From: Rhytidiadelphus loreus
Taxonomy: Eukaryota; Streptophyta; Bryopsida; Hypnales; Hylocomiaceae
DNA: 64,000 nt
Assembly: GCA_947034895.1 (NCBI GenBank)
Contig: OX344761.1
Coordinates: 87,061,447-87,125,446 of the forward strand
Direction of reading: 5' to 3'
How positions within the stretch are numbered: the first letter of the stretch is position 1; each line of letters opens with the position of its first letter. A program made the translations under genes and the position numbers. Shown piece by piece: positions 10,541 through 22,384 of this stretch. The notes beneath the pieces were generated by a model. The model worked only from the letters and a program-made list of their open reading frames with translations, did no database searches and had not been told where the DNA came from.

Positions 10541-12980
10541 GTGAGACCTTTCCTCGCAGAAGATGGGAGATTGAGTGCGCTTTATTACATCGGAGAAAAT
10601 GGAGAGTTAACCCTCTCAAGCCGGGTACGGTGCCAAAGACTCAACAAAAGTCTTTCACCTTTAACAAGTGTTTTGGTCCTAATTCTTCAAAAGGTATGGT
10701 TTGTTTTATGAATGTGCTGGATTTACAGAGAGTACTGGGGAAATAATGTCTTGTGGGAAGCACTCATTGTGCTCATGGCAGTCGTTGCTATTTTCTCAGT
10801 GTCACGGTGAAATAGAACGGTCTTTTGCATCTACTTGAACACAACAATATTGAGCATTGAGTGTAGTTTCGGGTTGAGTCTCAATCTCATTGTCTCTCAA
10901 CTGTGACGATCCATGGTTGTTTTCTGCGGGATGATTTAGTAGAGCATTCTTCGAGCGGATTGCGAGCACGGCTTGAATCTAATTTTGAAGTCAAGGTAAG
11001 TAGACTAGTTCGTTTAGAATTGCAGGCCATGCACACAACCCTTCCTAGTTGCTTAACCCCTCTTGTGTATCTTGATGAAATTAGCATGTTGTGAACACAG
11101 ACGATCGTGTCACTTTCACATGTGAATTTGTGAATTATTAACAGGTCTTGCTTAAAGATGTCTCTGCAGCCTTTGGTGCACCGGTAGAATGCAACGACTT
11201 GACTAATTAACTTAGTATTTTATCCACAAAGCTTGACAAAAGAAACTGTAAGCAGTCAGTCATGATTGCCGAAGCGCTTAGAAGATTTACCATGAACACT
11301 GGGCATTTTTGTGTTGGAACGTGATTTGCGTGGTAGACGTTTTCAGGCGATCTGTTACAAGCTTTGGAACTGGGAGGCCGAATGCCATATTTTTGGGAAA
11401 GATATGGTTGGAAGGTAGAGCAGGATATAGGATGTAAATGACATGGTGTTTTATAACGTCAGTTCACAAGCTGCACATTTGTTTCTTGCTACAACATCAT
11501 TCGTCATATATGAACTATCCGTGGAAAAAGGGAGCGCATTCCTTTCAGCAAAGTATTTATTTGGAGAGGCCTAGCGCTGGTAAGTTCCCACCTAAGTATG
11601 AGCGTGAGTAACTAATGTGCAAGGTGATGACGAAGTGACGAAGTGATCTGTACGTTCCATATCATCCGTACTTGAGTAAGTGGGGTCCTATTTTTATTCT
11701 GACTCTTCATGTCATGTTGAATCATTTTTCCCAGTTCAGTGTTAAGTTTTGGAGGAACTTTACAGAGTGAGTGTGCTAGCAGAATTGAGAGGTAGGGGTA
11801 TTTGCTTGTGAATGAGTGATAAAAACTACATGGGGTTTATGATAGAAGTACCTATTTTGGATAGTCCCCTGTCATGGTTTTTTAGGTTGATGTATTGTGG
11901 ACAATAGTTGGATGCACTGTTCATTGAGAAAGATTTTTTGTTTGTACCTTCTCGTCCACTCATCTCTCTTCCCTCCTTGCATAGGGGAAGTGCCAAAGGT
12001 AACCGAAATAGGTGAGTCTAAGAGATTAGAATGGGTTTGAGTGAAAAATTCACATTTATATTGCATAAAATATTCATTTTTGGGGGAAAAAATCGTTTTT
12101 TTTTTCAATCTTCCTCATCCTTATGTTTGCCCACATTGAGCTTAGTTTCTCAATGAATTTCCCACATCATGCAAGTTGAAATGCTTAAGTTATCATGAAT
12201 AGGTACTTCTACCTTAGTACTATGGAAAATGAGGAATCTCAGTTGAGAGTCAAAGTTGATATCTAGAAGAAGGCGATTCCAAAATTGCACTTGACGGAGG
12301 GGTACTTTGGAGAAAGAAGAATCAATTGTGCCCAATTTGAAAGCAAACCTCCATTCACAACATTCATGTAACACCCACATGACACCATTTGAATTTGACA
12401 ACATAAACTATTGATATATTGATGGTGCATTGAAGAAAGCAAAAATGTACATCTGCAATAGAGGACAATTTTAGAGCCTAGTCAGTTTTAGGACCTCCTA
12501 CCTTACTGTTGAGCCATTCCCATCGGACGCCTCATTTGCAGTGATCTTTCAGACCAAAGTTAACCTTCCTTCTTCAGCTGAGTTCAAATTGTCCAAATTT
12601 GATTATGAGTGATAAATAATAAGTTTCATGGTCTTCCCCAAGCAGATGAAAATGAGACAATGAAGGGGTCAGTTCTCTCTGCCATTGTGGTGCCTGCTCA
12701 CTTTTTGAGCAACGTAATTTAGTACTCAAACTTCCTCAGCATAGGCTTAACGTAGCTTTTGTCACGCAAAATCCTCCTCCAGAGCTAGCGTCAACAAATA
12801 CTCAATCACAGTACTGTAACAGTAGTACTTCCCAGATGGGAATGCAAGTCATCATTTTCCTCAACATCCACGCCTGATTCGAAACAATGGCGCCATTACG
12901 TTAGAGACAACCCCAACAGTCCAACACCCCTAACAATCACTCGCCCTATTTCACAAAAAGCTAGAAAAGCCCCATTAAAT
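10541..12980. other. Intergenic region between the kinase relic and the PRXL2-like gene
   Basis: Mixed composition with short open frames on both strands (for example 10903-11094 and 12150-12404 on -), none resembling a family. A short stretch near 12410-12510 shares the string GAGGACAATTTTAGAG and neighbouring words with 51000-51105, so it contains an old dispersed repeat. No RNA gene was seen. Confidence 0.4.
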
Positions 12981-12984
12981 ATAC

Positions 12985-13462
12985 CACACTAATTTCCATA
13001 ATTCCAATAAAAGAATCCCTCAGTCTCTCAGACTCTCACCCCAATAAACAACTCCCCTTTGCAATTAAGGCCCCCCTGCAATGGGGCCATCTTTTTCTGA
13101 GAACCAGGGCCCACAAATGGGTCCCAAATTCAAGATCCAAGACCACGACCAGGCCCAACCTCACCACGTGTCACTCCCCCATACGCCAAACCCACCCAAC
13201 ATCCACGTGCGCCTCACCCCAATAAAGCCCACTATCCTATTTCGGGACAGTCCTCCCAGTTCCAGTTCTCCTTCCCGCAGCTCCTTTTCGTCGATTTGCA
13301 GCCTTAAGGGAAGCTCGCCTGCCTTTGCATTTACCTCCCAAAGTCCCAAAGCCAAACCAAACCATCTGCGCAGATTCCAGCAACACTACTACTAGTTGCA
13401 CTTGTTCCTCATCAATCCAGACGCTATGCGAGAGTCTTCGTCGTTGCAATTGGCACTGATTT
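12985..13462 (+). promoter_or_regulatory. Promoter / 5' leader of the SAM-PRXL2 gene with two G-boxes
   Basis: Two CACGTG G-box cores lie at 13165-13170 and 13204-13209, about 260-300 bases upstream of the start codon at 13463. G-boxes bind plant bZIP and bHLH factors. C-rich leader sequence with an upstream open frame (13081-13395) precedes the coding region; that frame is proline/serine-rich without a recognised domain and may be an upstream ORF or chance. Confidence 0.4.
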
Positions 13463-16400
13463 ATGGAGATCTCCGATGATGCGCCAGCTGACCAGACGTT
13501 GCAGCAGATGCGTCAGGGCGGGTTCCAGAGCTTATTAGATCCGGAAGTGATTGCGTTTCGGGGTTGGGGGGTTGGGGGATTGTTTGGGGAAAGTCGAGGA
13601 AGCATGGCGTCGTTCGCGTTGGAGGATTTTGTGGGGAATGGCGTGTTGCTGGACCAGATCGATAGCTTGGCGGCGGATGGATGGGCTGATGTGCCCACGC
13701 TCAAAGTGATGTGCAAAGAGGACATGGATGTGCTGGGACTCAACCAGCGGCAACGGGTTTGTTTCTAGATCTCTCTCTCTCTCTCTCTCTTTGCAGGATG
13801 CATGCAGGCTTTGTGGAATGAGATCCATTAGTCGATTCAAGTCCACAAGGGTGCTTACGTGACTGTCTGGAACGATGTGTTTACTGAATTGCGCAACGTT
13901 TCCTTCTCTTCTACTTGGATGATTATGCCAGGGTAGAATGTAAAATCGGGATCCCCCCCACCTCGTCCCACCCGCAGTATACTCAAGCACCCATAGATGT
14001 CTCCTTTTCAAGATGCCTTTAATAGAGACATCTTGCAGCAGAGGTTCCTGATTCTACATCTGTCCCAATATGACTCTGGTGAGTTAATTGGTGTTAGCAT
14101 TGGCTTATTCCTTGTTAATTACGTACGTTACAATATGAGATTCGCTACTTGAAATCCTCTGGGTTTGAATGTTTTTGAATGTTGTGATTGGGTAGTTTGC
14201 AAGTTCGACCGCATTCTCTATCAGCGTCCGTTCCTCTAGGTCGATCTGAAGCTTATCAAACGGTGTGAATGAACTGCAATCTAGTGAATTGTACTCGTGT
14301 TGATCACTGTTCCAACATAATAAGTACTGAATCGGGCGCTGAAAGTAGTTGAATGTTGTGATCGATCAGAAGCAAAGTTCAACCACATTCTCTTTCAAAA
14401 CCTGATTCGCAAGATCTGAAACCCGGTCACGAATGCGAGGCATTCTAACAGAGTCTAGCTTGTTGCACGTGGGTATCTCCTTTTGCAGAACGCATTGGAG
14501 CTCCGCACCTACCTCCACGACCGAAGCCTCATGAATTACGCCAACACGCTGGAATCTTCCGGGCGCACTCTCACTGAGCTTCTGAGCACCAGCCCCACCC
14601 AGCTGACTTCGCAGTACCGGATGCGTCGCGGCCACGTCGCTCGCTTCTTGGACATGGGCAGCGCGTGCTCCATCAAGGTGCCCTCCGATCTCGTGCTCCC
14701 CGCACGGCAGGTCACCGCCGCTCACCATGGAGGGGGAGACCTCCGAGACTTCAACGAATCCTCGCCACTGATCCAGACCCAACCTTACGAGGAGGCTTCG
14801 TATCCGACCATGAACACGCCCATCAGAAATTTCAACAACTACGGCAACGATGGTAAGGTCGCATAAATCACTTTAATTCTTTCCAATGTTATGGCATTGC
14901 ACCAGGCTTTCCTTCAGTGTTTAGCCATGGACTGAGTTCTCACAAACCATTCGAATTCTTGTCGATGTCTGGGTGGTGTTGTATTTGCACCATTCTTTCA
15001 TTCAGTGCTTAGCTTTGGCGAATGGAATGAGTTCTCACAAACCATTCGTATTCTTTCCAATGTCTGTGCATTGCGACAGTCTTTCATTCGGTGATAAGCT
15101 ATGGGGAATGGACTGAGTTCTCACAAGCCATTCGAATTCTTATCAATGTCTGGGTGTCGTGGCGTTGCGCCAGTCTTCCCTTTAGTGCTGAGTTATGGCA
15201 AATGGACTGAGTTTTGACAACCATGCGATTTCTTATCAATGTCTGGATGTCGTTATATTTGCACCATTCTTTCCTTCAGTGCTTAGCTACGGTGAGTGGA
15301 CTTAGTAACACGCAAGTAGAGCCTTGATATGAGTCTACCAACATGCCAATCTAGGGGAGTAGCAATGGATGTACTTCCATAATGACACTCTAATGTAACG
15401 TTGACCCTGAAATTAACCTTATTGTTAAATTGTGCTCAATTGTGCTGACTCAAGGGTCTTAAAAGAACAGAGTCATGAAATTTAACTGTGCTCGTCACAT
15501 CAAATGGTCTTCAGAAATGAGTTCCATGCTGGTTATGTTTCTGTGGCAGATTTTAAGGCCCCAGTGTTGGTGAACGGACTCTACGGTGTTCAGAGCCCGT
15601 CTGTCCCCAGTCGAGGTATCTTCTCCGCTCCAGCCGCGGAGCCTCGGCTTTGTGGGTTCGTGAAATCCAAAGCTATGAATGAGGAAGTGACCCCTCTTTC
15701 GGTGCTTGAGAAGATCATGGTCCGGAAGCTGATGCCGGAGCACCGCAAGGGGAACAATCCGTTTAAGGAAGGCACTCGCAAGACTCCATTGCCGGCGCCA
15801 ACCAAAGTCTCAGACCTCTGGGCTGACAAACCCACTCTCCTTTTGTGTCTTCGCCGTCCCGGGTAATGCATCTCCCATCCACAACTGGAATCTTTGTATT
15901 AGCCTCCACCAGTCATCCCAAATGTGATTTTTCGTAAGTTGCTCAAGTTGCTAAATTTGAATTTAAAACTGGTATTCACATATTTCAGAGCAAGAAATAA
16001 TTTTGGTAGAAGTTTTGCTAAGTTTAGCCACATTTGTGAACACTGGCCTCCATAATCCTTGGTGCATATTGGATCAGAATTTTGAGAGGAGTCATTGGCC
16101 CAAACTTATACTCCCTCTGTCCCGAAATGATTGCCCACTTTGAATTTCATGAATGTATTTTTAAGGTTGTTTTGAGTAGGTTTAAAAAATACTTCCCTGT
16201 GGCTAATTCTATGTAAGTTACAATGAACACATGAAATGTTCTTCATTGATTCTAGTGATATAAAATTTGGAACAATTATTAATTATGTTTTTCACAATAT
16301 GGTCAATGAAATTGGCTCAAAAAAATATCAACAAAATTGTGAACAATCATTTCAGAATGGAGTATCAGTCTAGCTGTTGGATTGTATTAGAGTTGCGATA

Positions 16401-18686
16401 CGGTGCAACCATAGAAACTCTTTCTACCACCTCTAACCCAAATGAATGTATTAACAGAGGTTTCGTAGTTATTGTGTCACTCACTCCCGAATTGTGGAGA
16501 CTTCATTTTGGCATGGAACCTTAAACAAAACAGACTCTTAATTTAGAAGCACAAGACCATTTGTCATTTGGTGGTGTGAGGAATTTTTAAATGCACTCTT
16601 AAAATCAAGAATTTGGAAGAGTGAGTGTATCAGAGGGCTCTTGTCGGAAACAGTCGATTATAAGTTATACCTCCCCTTCTCAACCAAGAAATCTTGTCGC
16701 AGTTTTGTGGACTGGTCTTCGTAGTGTTGTAGTCTAAGATAATGCTCAAAAGCTCAAGTGAATTAACGGGGAGAGAATGCAGAGTCTTTCTAGTCAAGCA
16801 AGCAAGGACATTGAAATCTGCAGTTTTTTTATAGATAAGACTTTGGTTGAGGAGAAGAATTCGTTATTATCCTATATCTAGTCAATGAGACAGAGACATG
16901 GCTGCTTTTGACACTGGACGTTGATTATTTTTTTTTGGTTAGTTTCAGCTTGAAATATGAGTTTCCATTATGCAAGAACATTGAAATCTGCATTTTTTTC
17001 ACAGATAAGACTTTGGTTGAGGAGAAGAATTCGTTATTATCTTATATCTAGTCAATGAGACAGTGACATGTATGGCTGCTTTTGACACTGGACGTTGATT
17101 TTTTTTTTTGGTTAGTTTCAGCTTGAAATATGAGTTTCCATTATGCAAGAACATTGAAACCTGCATTTTTTTTTTATAGATAAGACTTCGGTTCGTTATT
17201 ATCCTATATCTACTCAATGAGACAGAGACATGTATGGCTGCTTTTGACACTGGACTTTGAATTTTCCTTGGGTTAGTTTCAGCTTGAAATGACTTCGGTA
17301 ACGTAAAGTTGAATGTGTTTGCACGGACAGATGTGTGATGTGTCGTGCTGAAGCACATCAACTGTACACCAGGAAGCCCATCTTCGACGCTATGGGCATT
17401 CAGTTAGTTGTCTGTCTCAACGATCACATCGAGAGTGAGGTTTGTCTCCTCTATTCATATCCTCACTTCACAATTTCTTATTATGGAGCCAGTGGAGATG
17501 AGGTGAATTGGATTTTGGTATCTATTTTGGGCTCCCCCCAAATTCTATCATATACTGTGGGCCTTTTGAAGTAATATTAAGAAGCATCACATTGGAATGT
17601 CCTCATCTCTACACACTGTTGTAAAGTAACCAAGACTTACTGAATGGTGTAGAGTCTTTCTGATGATGGTTCAAAGTTACACCTATATGATGTTGTAATG
17701 TTTCTTCAAGTATTGACTTTGAAAATTTTGCAAAATTTAACAAATGTTACAAAAATTACAATAAATCTTCGAAAAGTCTAGCTTTTGTTTTGAGAATTTA
17801 TGATTTCCATTTGTTTGCAAGGAAAACTACCTTGAACTGTTGTTTTGGACTCTATGAATGCATGGATAAGCTTAAATGAACAATTTGAGATAGCTTATAT
17901 GAGGACAAGGCACTTGTGACCTTGTTGGTTGGTTGTCCTAGCTGCAGTTGAAGGCATTTTGGCCCCGGTATTGGGGTGGCATGGTCGTCGTGGATGAGCG
18001 GAAGGGCTTCTTCAAAGCATTAGGCCAAGGCAAGGTGCGTCGGGAGAATTACTTGACTGGCTTCTTCTTCAACCCGACTTCCATCGCCAACTTCAAGCGT
18101 GCCTCTTCCACAGGCATGGCGTGGAATGCCAACGGCCATGGCACCATCAAGGGCGGCTTATACATTATCCGCGCTGGAAGTGGCGGCGTGGCATACCAAT
18201 TCGTGGAGCGCAATTTTGGAGATTGGGCTCCTTTGGAGGAAGTGCTGCAAGCTTGTGCTGACATCACACAGGTTCAAATGAAAAAAACTTGTTTGGAATT
18301 AAGTCCATCTAAAGCACTAAACCCTACAATAACTACAATCTTGCCTTTAGAGACAAAAACACACACACAATGTTTTACATCAACCCTTAAGAATCCAAGC
18401 TAACAATTAGAAAAAAAACACTTTGAAAGCTAAAATTAATCACTATTTTTCAAAATACATTCCTATTGTTAGAAGTTGTAACTTGTGAGGTACTATTTCT
18501 TCTTCTTTTTTGAATACTTTATTTTTGTCTTTGAAATTTCAGATCTAATTTAGAATTTGGAAGTAGCATCATCTGGATAAAGTGTTGCTTTGTGATGGTG
18601 CTTGTTAGACCACTAGCATAACTCTGTCTGTTCTTTGTCTTGATGTGATACAGAGACAAGGGATGCAAAGGCAAGGGGTACTGTAA
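13463..18686 (+). CDS. SAM-like plus PRXL2 / AhpC-TSA2 thioredoxin-fold protein
   Basis: Six exons, 13463-13756, 14489-14852, 15550-15862, 17331-17439, 17948-18271 and 18654-18686, join in consistent phases to give 478 residues. Residues about 50-153 look like one or two SAM-like helical segments (for example DVPTLKVMCKEDMDVLGLNQ, then LESSGRTLTELLSTSPTQL). A linker follows, then a PRXL2 (FAM213-type, AhpC/TSA2) domain: LLLCLRRPGCVMCRAEAHQL with the CxxC pair at C325 and C328, then FWPRYWGGMVVVDERKGFFK, GTIKGGLYIIRAGSGGVAYQ and ERNFGDWAPLEEVLQACADI. PRXL2 proteins are thioredoxin-fold redox proteins, some with prostaglandin F synthase-like activity. SAM domains usually mediate protein association. 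The last exon (33 nt, RQGMQRQGVL) is the least certain; otherwise translation would run on from exon 5 to a stop at 18401-18403. No transit peptide is obvious. Confidence 0.85.
13772..13790. repeat. (CT)n microsatellite in intron 1
   Basis: A run of CT dinucleotides starts 15 bases after the exon 1 donor of the SAM-PRXL2 gene. It is a simple repeat. Confidence 0.8.
14890..15310. repeat. Tandem repeat of about 86-95 bp in intron 2
   Basis: About five degenerate copies of a unit containing GACTGAGTTCTCACAAACCA, then TTCGAATTCTT, CAATGTCTGGGTG, a GCACCAGTCTTTC-like word, and TTCAGTGCTTAGC. The word GAGTTCT or its variants recurs at 14934, 15029, 15115, 15209 and about 15302. It is entirely intronic in the SAM-PRXL2 gene. 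Confidence 0.85.
16111..16362. mobile_element. Stowaway-like MITE (Tc1/mariner type) in intron 3
   Basis: The left end begins CTCCCTCTGTCCCGAAATGA and the reverse complement of the right end begins CTCCATTCTGAAATGATTG. TA flanks both sides (16109-16110 and 16363-16364), as expected for the Stowaway TA target duplication. The size, 252 bp, fits the class, and CTCCCTCYGTYCC is the classical Stowaway terminus. It has no coding capacity and lies within intron 3 of the SAM-PRXL2 gene. Confidence 0.85.
16801..17290. repeat. Three tandem copies of a 170-173-bp unit in intron 3
   Basis: Units start near 16801, 16971 and 17144, shown by GACATTGAAATCTGCA, AACATTGAAATCTGCA and AACATTGAAACCTGCA. Each continues with ATAGATAAGACTT, TTATCCTATATCTAGTCAAT, GAGACAGAGACATG, TTTTGACACTGGACGTTGA and GTTAGTTTCAGCTTGAAAT. 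The third copy has lost a short segment (GAGGAGAAGAA) and ends 40-50 bases before exon 4. Confidence 0.88.
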
Positions 18687-18699
18687 AGACATTGATGAG

Positions 18700-19120
18700 T
18701 GATTTTAGAAGCTCCTATTGCAATAAGCTATTGTTTATTCACAACATTTTTGTACTTATTCAACCTTTTTAGTGATGAAGGTCAAAAGATTGTCTGAATT
18801 ATTGTAGAATTTGTACATTATATAGTTGCTTGGGTGTGGCATAGAGTGACCTTCTAAGCCTAGTGAAGTGGATGTAATACATTACCATTAGGTGCTTGAT
18901 TCATTATATGGCCATTAGAGTATTGTATTTTCCTAGTAAATTTTTGCTCTTGTATCTGCAAACAAGAGATATCATTTTCTCTTATGGCAATATAACTACA
19001 TTTTATATCAAATCCGCGAGTGTTTGAATTGTAGGAAACTATTGTAGACAATTTGTTTGAAGCATATTACAAAATATCAAAATTTGTCCATATTGGATGT
19101 TGTGTTCATCTACTACATGT
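18700..19120. other. 3' flank and intergenic DNA after the SAM-PRXL2 gene
   Basis: Probably 3' UTR and then AT-rich intergenic DNA. No gene was recognised. Confidence 0.4.
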
Positions 19121-19125
19121 TTCTC

Positions 19126-19315
19126 TAACATAATGAAATAATATCTTCATATTAGTGACATAATAAAATAATATCTTCATACTAGTGACATAATAAAATA
19201 ATATCTTCATACCAGTGACATGATAAAATAATATCTTCATATTAGTGATGTAATAAAATAATATCTTCATACTAGTGACATAATAAAATAATATCTTCAT
19301 ACTAGTGTAATGGTA
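19126..19315. repeat. 30-bp minisatellite, about six copies
   Basis: The unit ATATCTTCATACTAGTGACA followed by TAATAAAATA is repeated exactly every 30 bases (unit starts at 19141, 19171, 19201, 19231, 19261 and 19291), with a few substitutions. Because 30 is a multiple of 3, the - strand has an open frame with a ten-residue repeat (MKILFYYVTS); I regard this as a by-product of the repeat, not a gene. Confidence 0.92.
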
Positions 19316-19329
19316 AAATGTGAAAGGAC

Positions 19330-21230
19330 ATCATTGTTTCACTTCAAGACAAGTTTCTAAAGTGCTTCTTCACTCTACTTTGCAACTTTTGCAATTTTGA
19401 GACTTTTAAAGTTATATTTAACTCCTCTTTTATCTTGTCTTTTCTTGAGCATGTACCCCTATATTCCACATTACTCAAATGTGACCTTAATTTGATACAT
19501 GTGATTTTTTAAACTAGACAACTAGACAATATGTAGGATTCCATATATACAACCAAAATTATACAAAAATGGTTTAAATAGTGGTAGGGTTTTGATACTT
19601 TGTATGTAGTGGCCATACTTAAATGACATCTGAATAAATATAAATCTACTTTTAAGGGGGATCATATGTAGAACTATGGGAGCAAATTGAGAACTCTTGA
19701 AAGTTTGAAATACCAAAAGAGTGTATGAGGTTGTATAATAGTATACCGAAGGGAGTCCACTTTCATTTAGATGTTAAAGAAAGTGAATAAATTATCAAAT
19801 TGTAGATAGAATTATGTCGAAAATCAAGTTTGAGAATATGATTTAAGAATATGACTCAGAATATGATTCAGGTGGAGTGTATTTTCTTTAATGCATAATC
19901 ATTTTTTTTCCAAAAAAATGATAGCCTATTTGAACTACTATTGTTTGTAATTTATGATTTGTTAGAAATTTTTATCAATTTTTTTCTATATTGTTTTTGT
20001 GAATTTGGAGTTTTGAGTATATTTTAATGGTCACAATTGTATGCAAAGACAAGTGCTTCTATTAGCAATGACTATTGGGTTCTCAATCAATGCTTTTTGG
20101 TCTTTCATATGAATATAATAATAATAATAATAATAATATGAACATACATAATCCATTCATATACATATTACAACAAGTGAAGTAAATTTGACCTTGGGAA
20201 TATTATATATGAAGAGTTTGATCATTTGAAAGTTCTAAGTTGAACAAAACAATAAAAAAATCATGAAAAAGCTTTGAAGTTTGCAAACTAGAATGTGTTT
20301 AAGTCTGGTGTCGGCTATTTAGAGTCCACGTTGACTTTGCTTATACTGTAGTCAAACTACTAGGATATTGTGAGCCCCATGATTTGAAGTTCGGGTCTTT
20401 TCACGATTCTATCCTTGTACCCTAAAAGGCAATGCACAAACTTGTGCACAATTCTCCATCGCTTTCCAGCAGTCTTTCCCGCAAGGTCAAACTAATGTTG
20501 TACTATAGTATAGTACCCTACTTAAAAGGTTGTCCACCTCTTCACCCATCACTGCCACTACAGGGACGACATTCTTTTTTGGCAGGGTGTTATCCAATCC
20601 AATGACGATGATTGTTTGAATAGACAATTCAAATTGATTGTAAGGTTAAAATTTTACTTTGAATTGGATACAAAGATGTCAAAAGATTTCACATGAGTTT
20701 TTGCACTTTGTAAATTCATTAGATTTTCTACTACATTGATTTATCTTACTACTGTGAGGGTCTTGAATGAAAAATAAGTGTCACTACAAGTATATTTAGT
20801 TTTGTGAAATTTAATATAGTATAGTAATAATTGAGTGTGTACAAGTTAAAATAATGTGACTTTGATGTATTGATAGCACAAATATTATCAAGATAAATGA
20901 TGAAGTAGAAAAGAAGTCTTGTAACACAATACTCTTGTACTAATTAAGATTTTATAGTTTGACAATACACAGTCTTGTGTAATGATCTTTTGTAATAAGA
21001 ATATGAAATTTGAACTCAAGTATGATTTAAACAACCAATTTGAGTTTGGAAATGACCTTTGGCAATATAGCCTTTATTAGACCCTCAAAAGGTTTATTTA
21101 TGTGGTGTTCTATTGGATGTGACCATTTGAATTGTAATCAATTATGTTCCTGTTCATCCAAAAATTAAGTCTATAAATTCTGGTGGAGCTAAACCTACAA
21201 GCTGAAATACAATGTGCCCCCAATTAGCTC
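19330..21230. other. AT-rich intergenic DNA
   Basis: No gene was recognised. A short (TAA)n microsatellite is at about 20115-20140. Confidence 0.5.
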
Positions 21231-21236
21231 GGAGTC

Positions 21237-21333
21237 ATGAAGAAATACAAAATATAAGCGGCACAAAATAGGGGGAATTTTTACATTTACCCTTCGATGG
21301 GGGGCAATACGTGGGTCAATCCTCCCTGGATGA
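21237..21333 (+). repeat. Dispersed repeat G, copy 1
   Basis: The stretch GAAGAAATACAAAATATAAG ... GGCACAAAATAGG ... TTTTTACATTTACCCTT ... GGGTCAATCCTCCCT is repeated at 42564-42660 with few differences. It lies just upstream of the coiled-coil protein gene and might belong to its 5' region. Repeat class unknown. Confidence 0.75.
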
Positions 21334-22384
21334 CAAGAGCACGAATTTTAGGGTTTAGCGTCAAGGTTACGACGACTCTGCCTCGGTTGTCGCTGCTACT
21401 TCCACTTGCCATCGCCATAGCTCGCGCGGGAGATCCCCACTCTCTTGTTGACTTCTCAAAGTCCGTCTTTAATAGCTACGGTAATCGTGAAGCAGCTTCT
21501 GGCTGAACAGAAGTATCGCTACAAACGAGGCGGAAGTTTATTTAGCCTGCGTCGGTACAATTCACTCCGCGATCTGCAATGCAGTTTCGTCTCGTCACGG
21601 ACCCTCCCGTTTTCTTGAGCCGCGATTGATTGCTGCAGCGGCTCGAGATTGCGGATGCTTTAGGTACGTGGCAGTTGTTTTCTACAATTTTTTCTCCTTT
21701 TGGCTTAAGAGTTCAGTTCAGTCCAGTTTGGGGGTTGAATTTTGGATTCTTAGAATCACTGGGCGTAGAGATTAAGGTCTGGCTTCGCGTTTCTTTCTAG
21801 TTTTCATTAAAATTTTAACTTCAGGTTTTGAATGTGCGCAAATCCTGTTACATTTGTGTGTGTGTGTGTGTGCGCGCGCGTGCGTGTGAGTGAGGGTATC
21901 GATTTCTATTGAAACTAAATTCATCAATCTGCGAATTTTAGTGAAATTTGCACAGTTTAAGCCGCCTTTCTGAAACCTCAAATCCGTGCGGTTCTAGTTT
22001 CTAGTACTCCGAGCAATTTTGGCTTTCTAATACACGCTATTCAGCGAATGTGACAATATTGTAGTCTTAATTGTTCGGGTTGTCTTTGTTTGGAGGGCGA
22101 GCAGGAAGGTGAATGGATGGCCTGCCGACAAGATAGATTGGCGATGCGCTAGTCATATATAATTCAAAGCAGAAGGGAGTGTCTGGCTGGCAGCTTAGTA
22201 GTTGGAGGGTTTGTGAGGGTTTAGGAGCAGACCAGGAGTGTGGTGATTTCCAGGGATTGCTATTGTCTCTACCTTGAGCATTATCGCTATAGCTGGTCAA
22301 TGAGGGTTATAAGATACTTACACAGGTGTGAACGTTTGTCTTTTGGAAGTTTTGAATCTAAACCGGCAGGAGTTTCACGCCAAC
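21334..22384 (+). promoter_or_regulatory. Putative 5' region (leader) of the coiled-coil protein gene
   Basis: Composition rises in GC from about 21.3 kb. A TTTAGGGTTTAG telo-box-like word lies near 21348-21360, and a GT-rich microsatellite at about 21857-21880. A possible leader intron could run from a GTACGTGG donor near 21663 to a TTACACAG acceptor ending at 22325. The frame is open upstream of the chosen ATG back to that acceptor, so an upstream coding exon cannot be excluded. Confidence 0.35.

Noticed and set aside
13081..13395. 104-codon open frame upstream of the SAM-PRXL2 gene
   Set aside because: Proline/serine-rich with no domain, lies in the probable 5' leader, and contains the promoter-like G-boxes; kept only as a possible upstream ORF.
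13535..14011. 158-codon - strand open frame over exon 1 of the SAM-PRXL2 gene
   Set aside because: Antisense to a well-supported exon and continuing into the intron; no family resemblance.
19106..19300. Reverse-strand repeat protein with MKILFYYVTS units
   Set aside because: Explained fully by a 30-bp minisatellite whose period is a multiple of three.
19126..19315. CRISPR array
   Set aside because: Uniform 30-bp head-to-tail units without unique spacers, in a eukaryotic genome.
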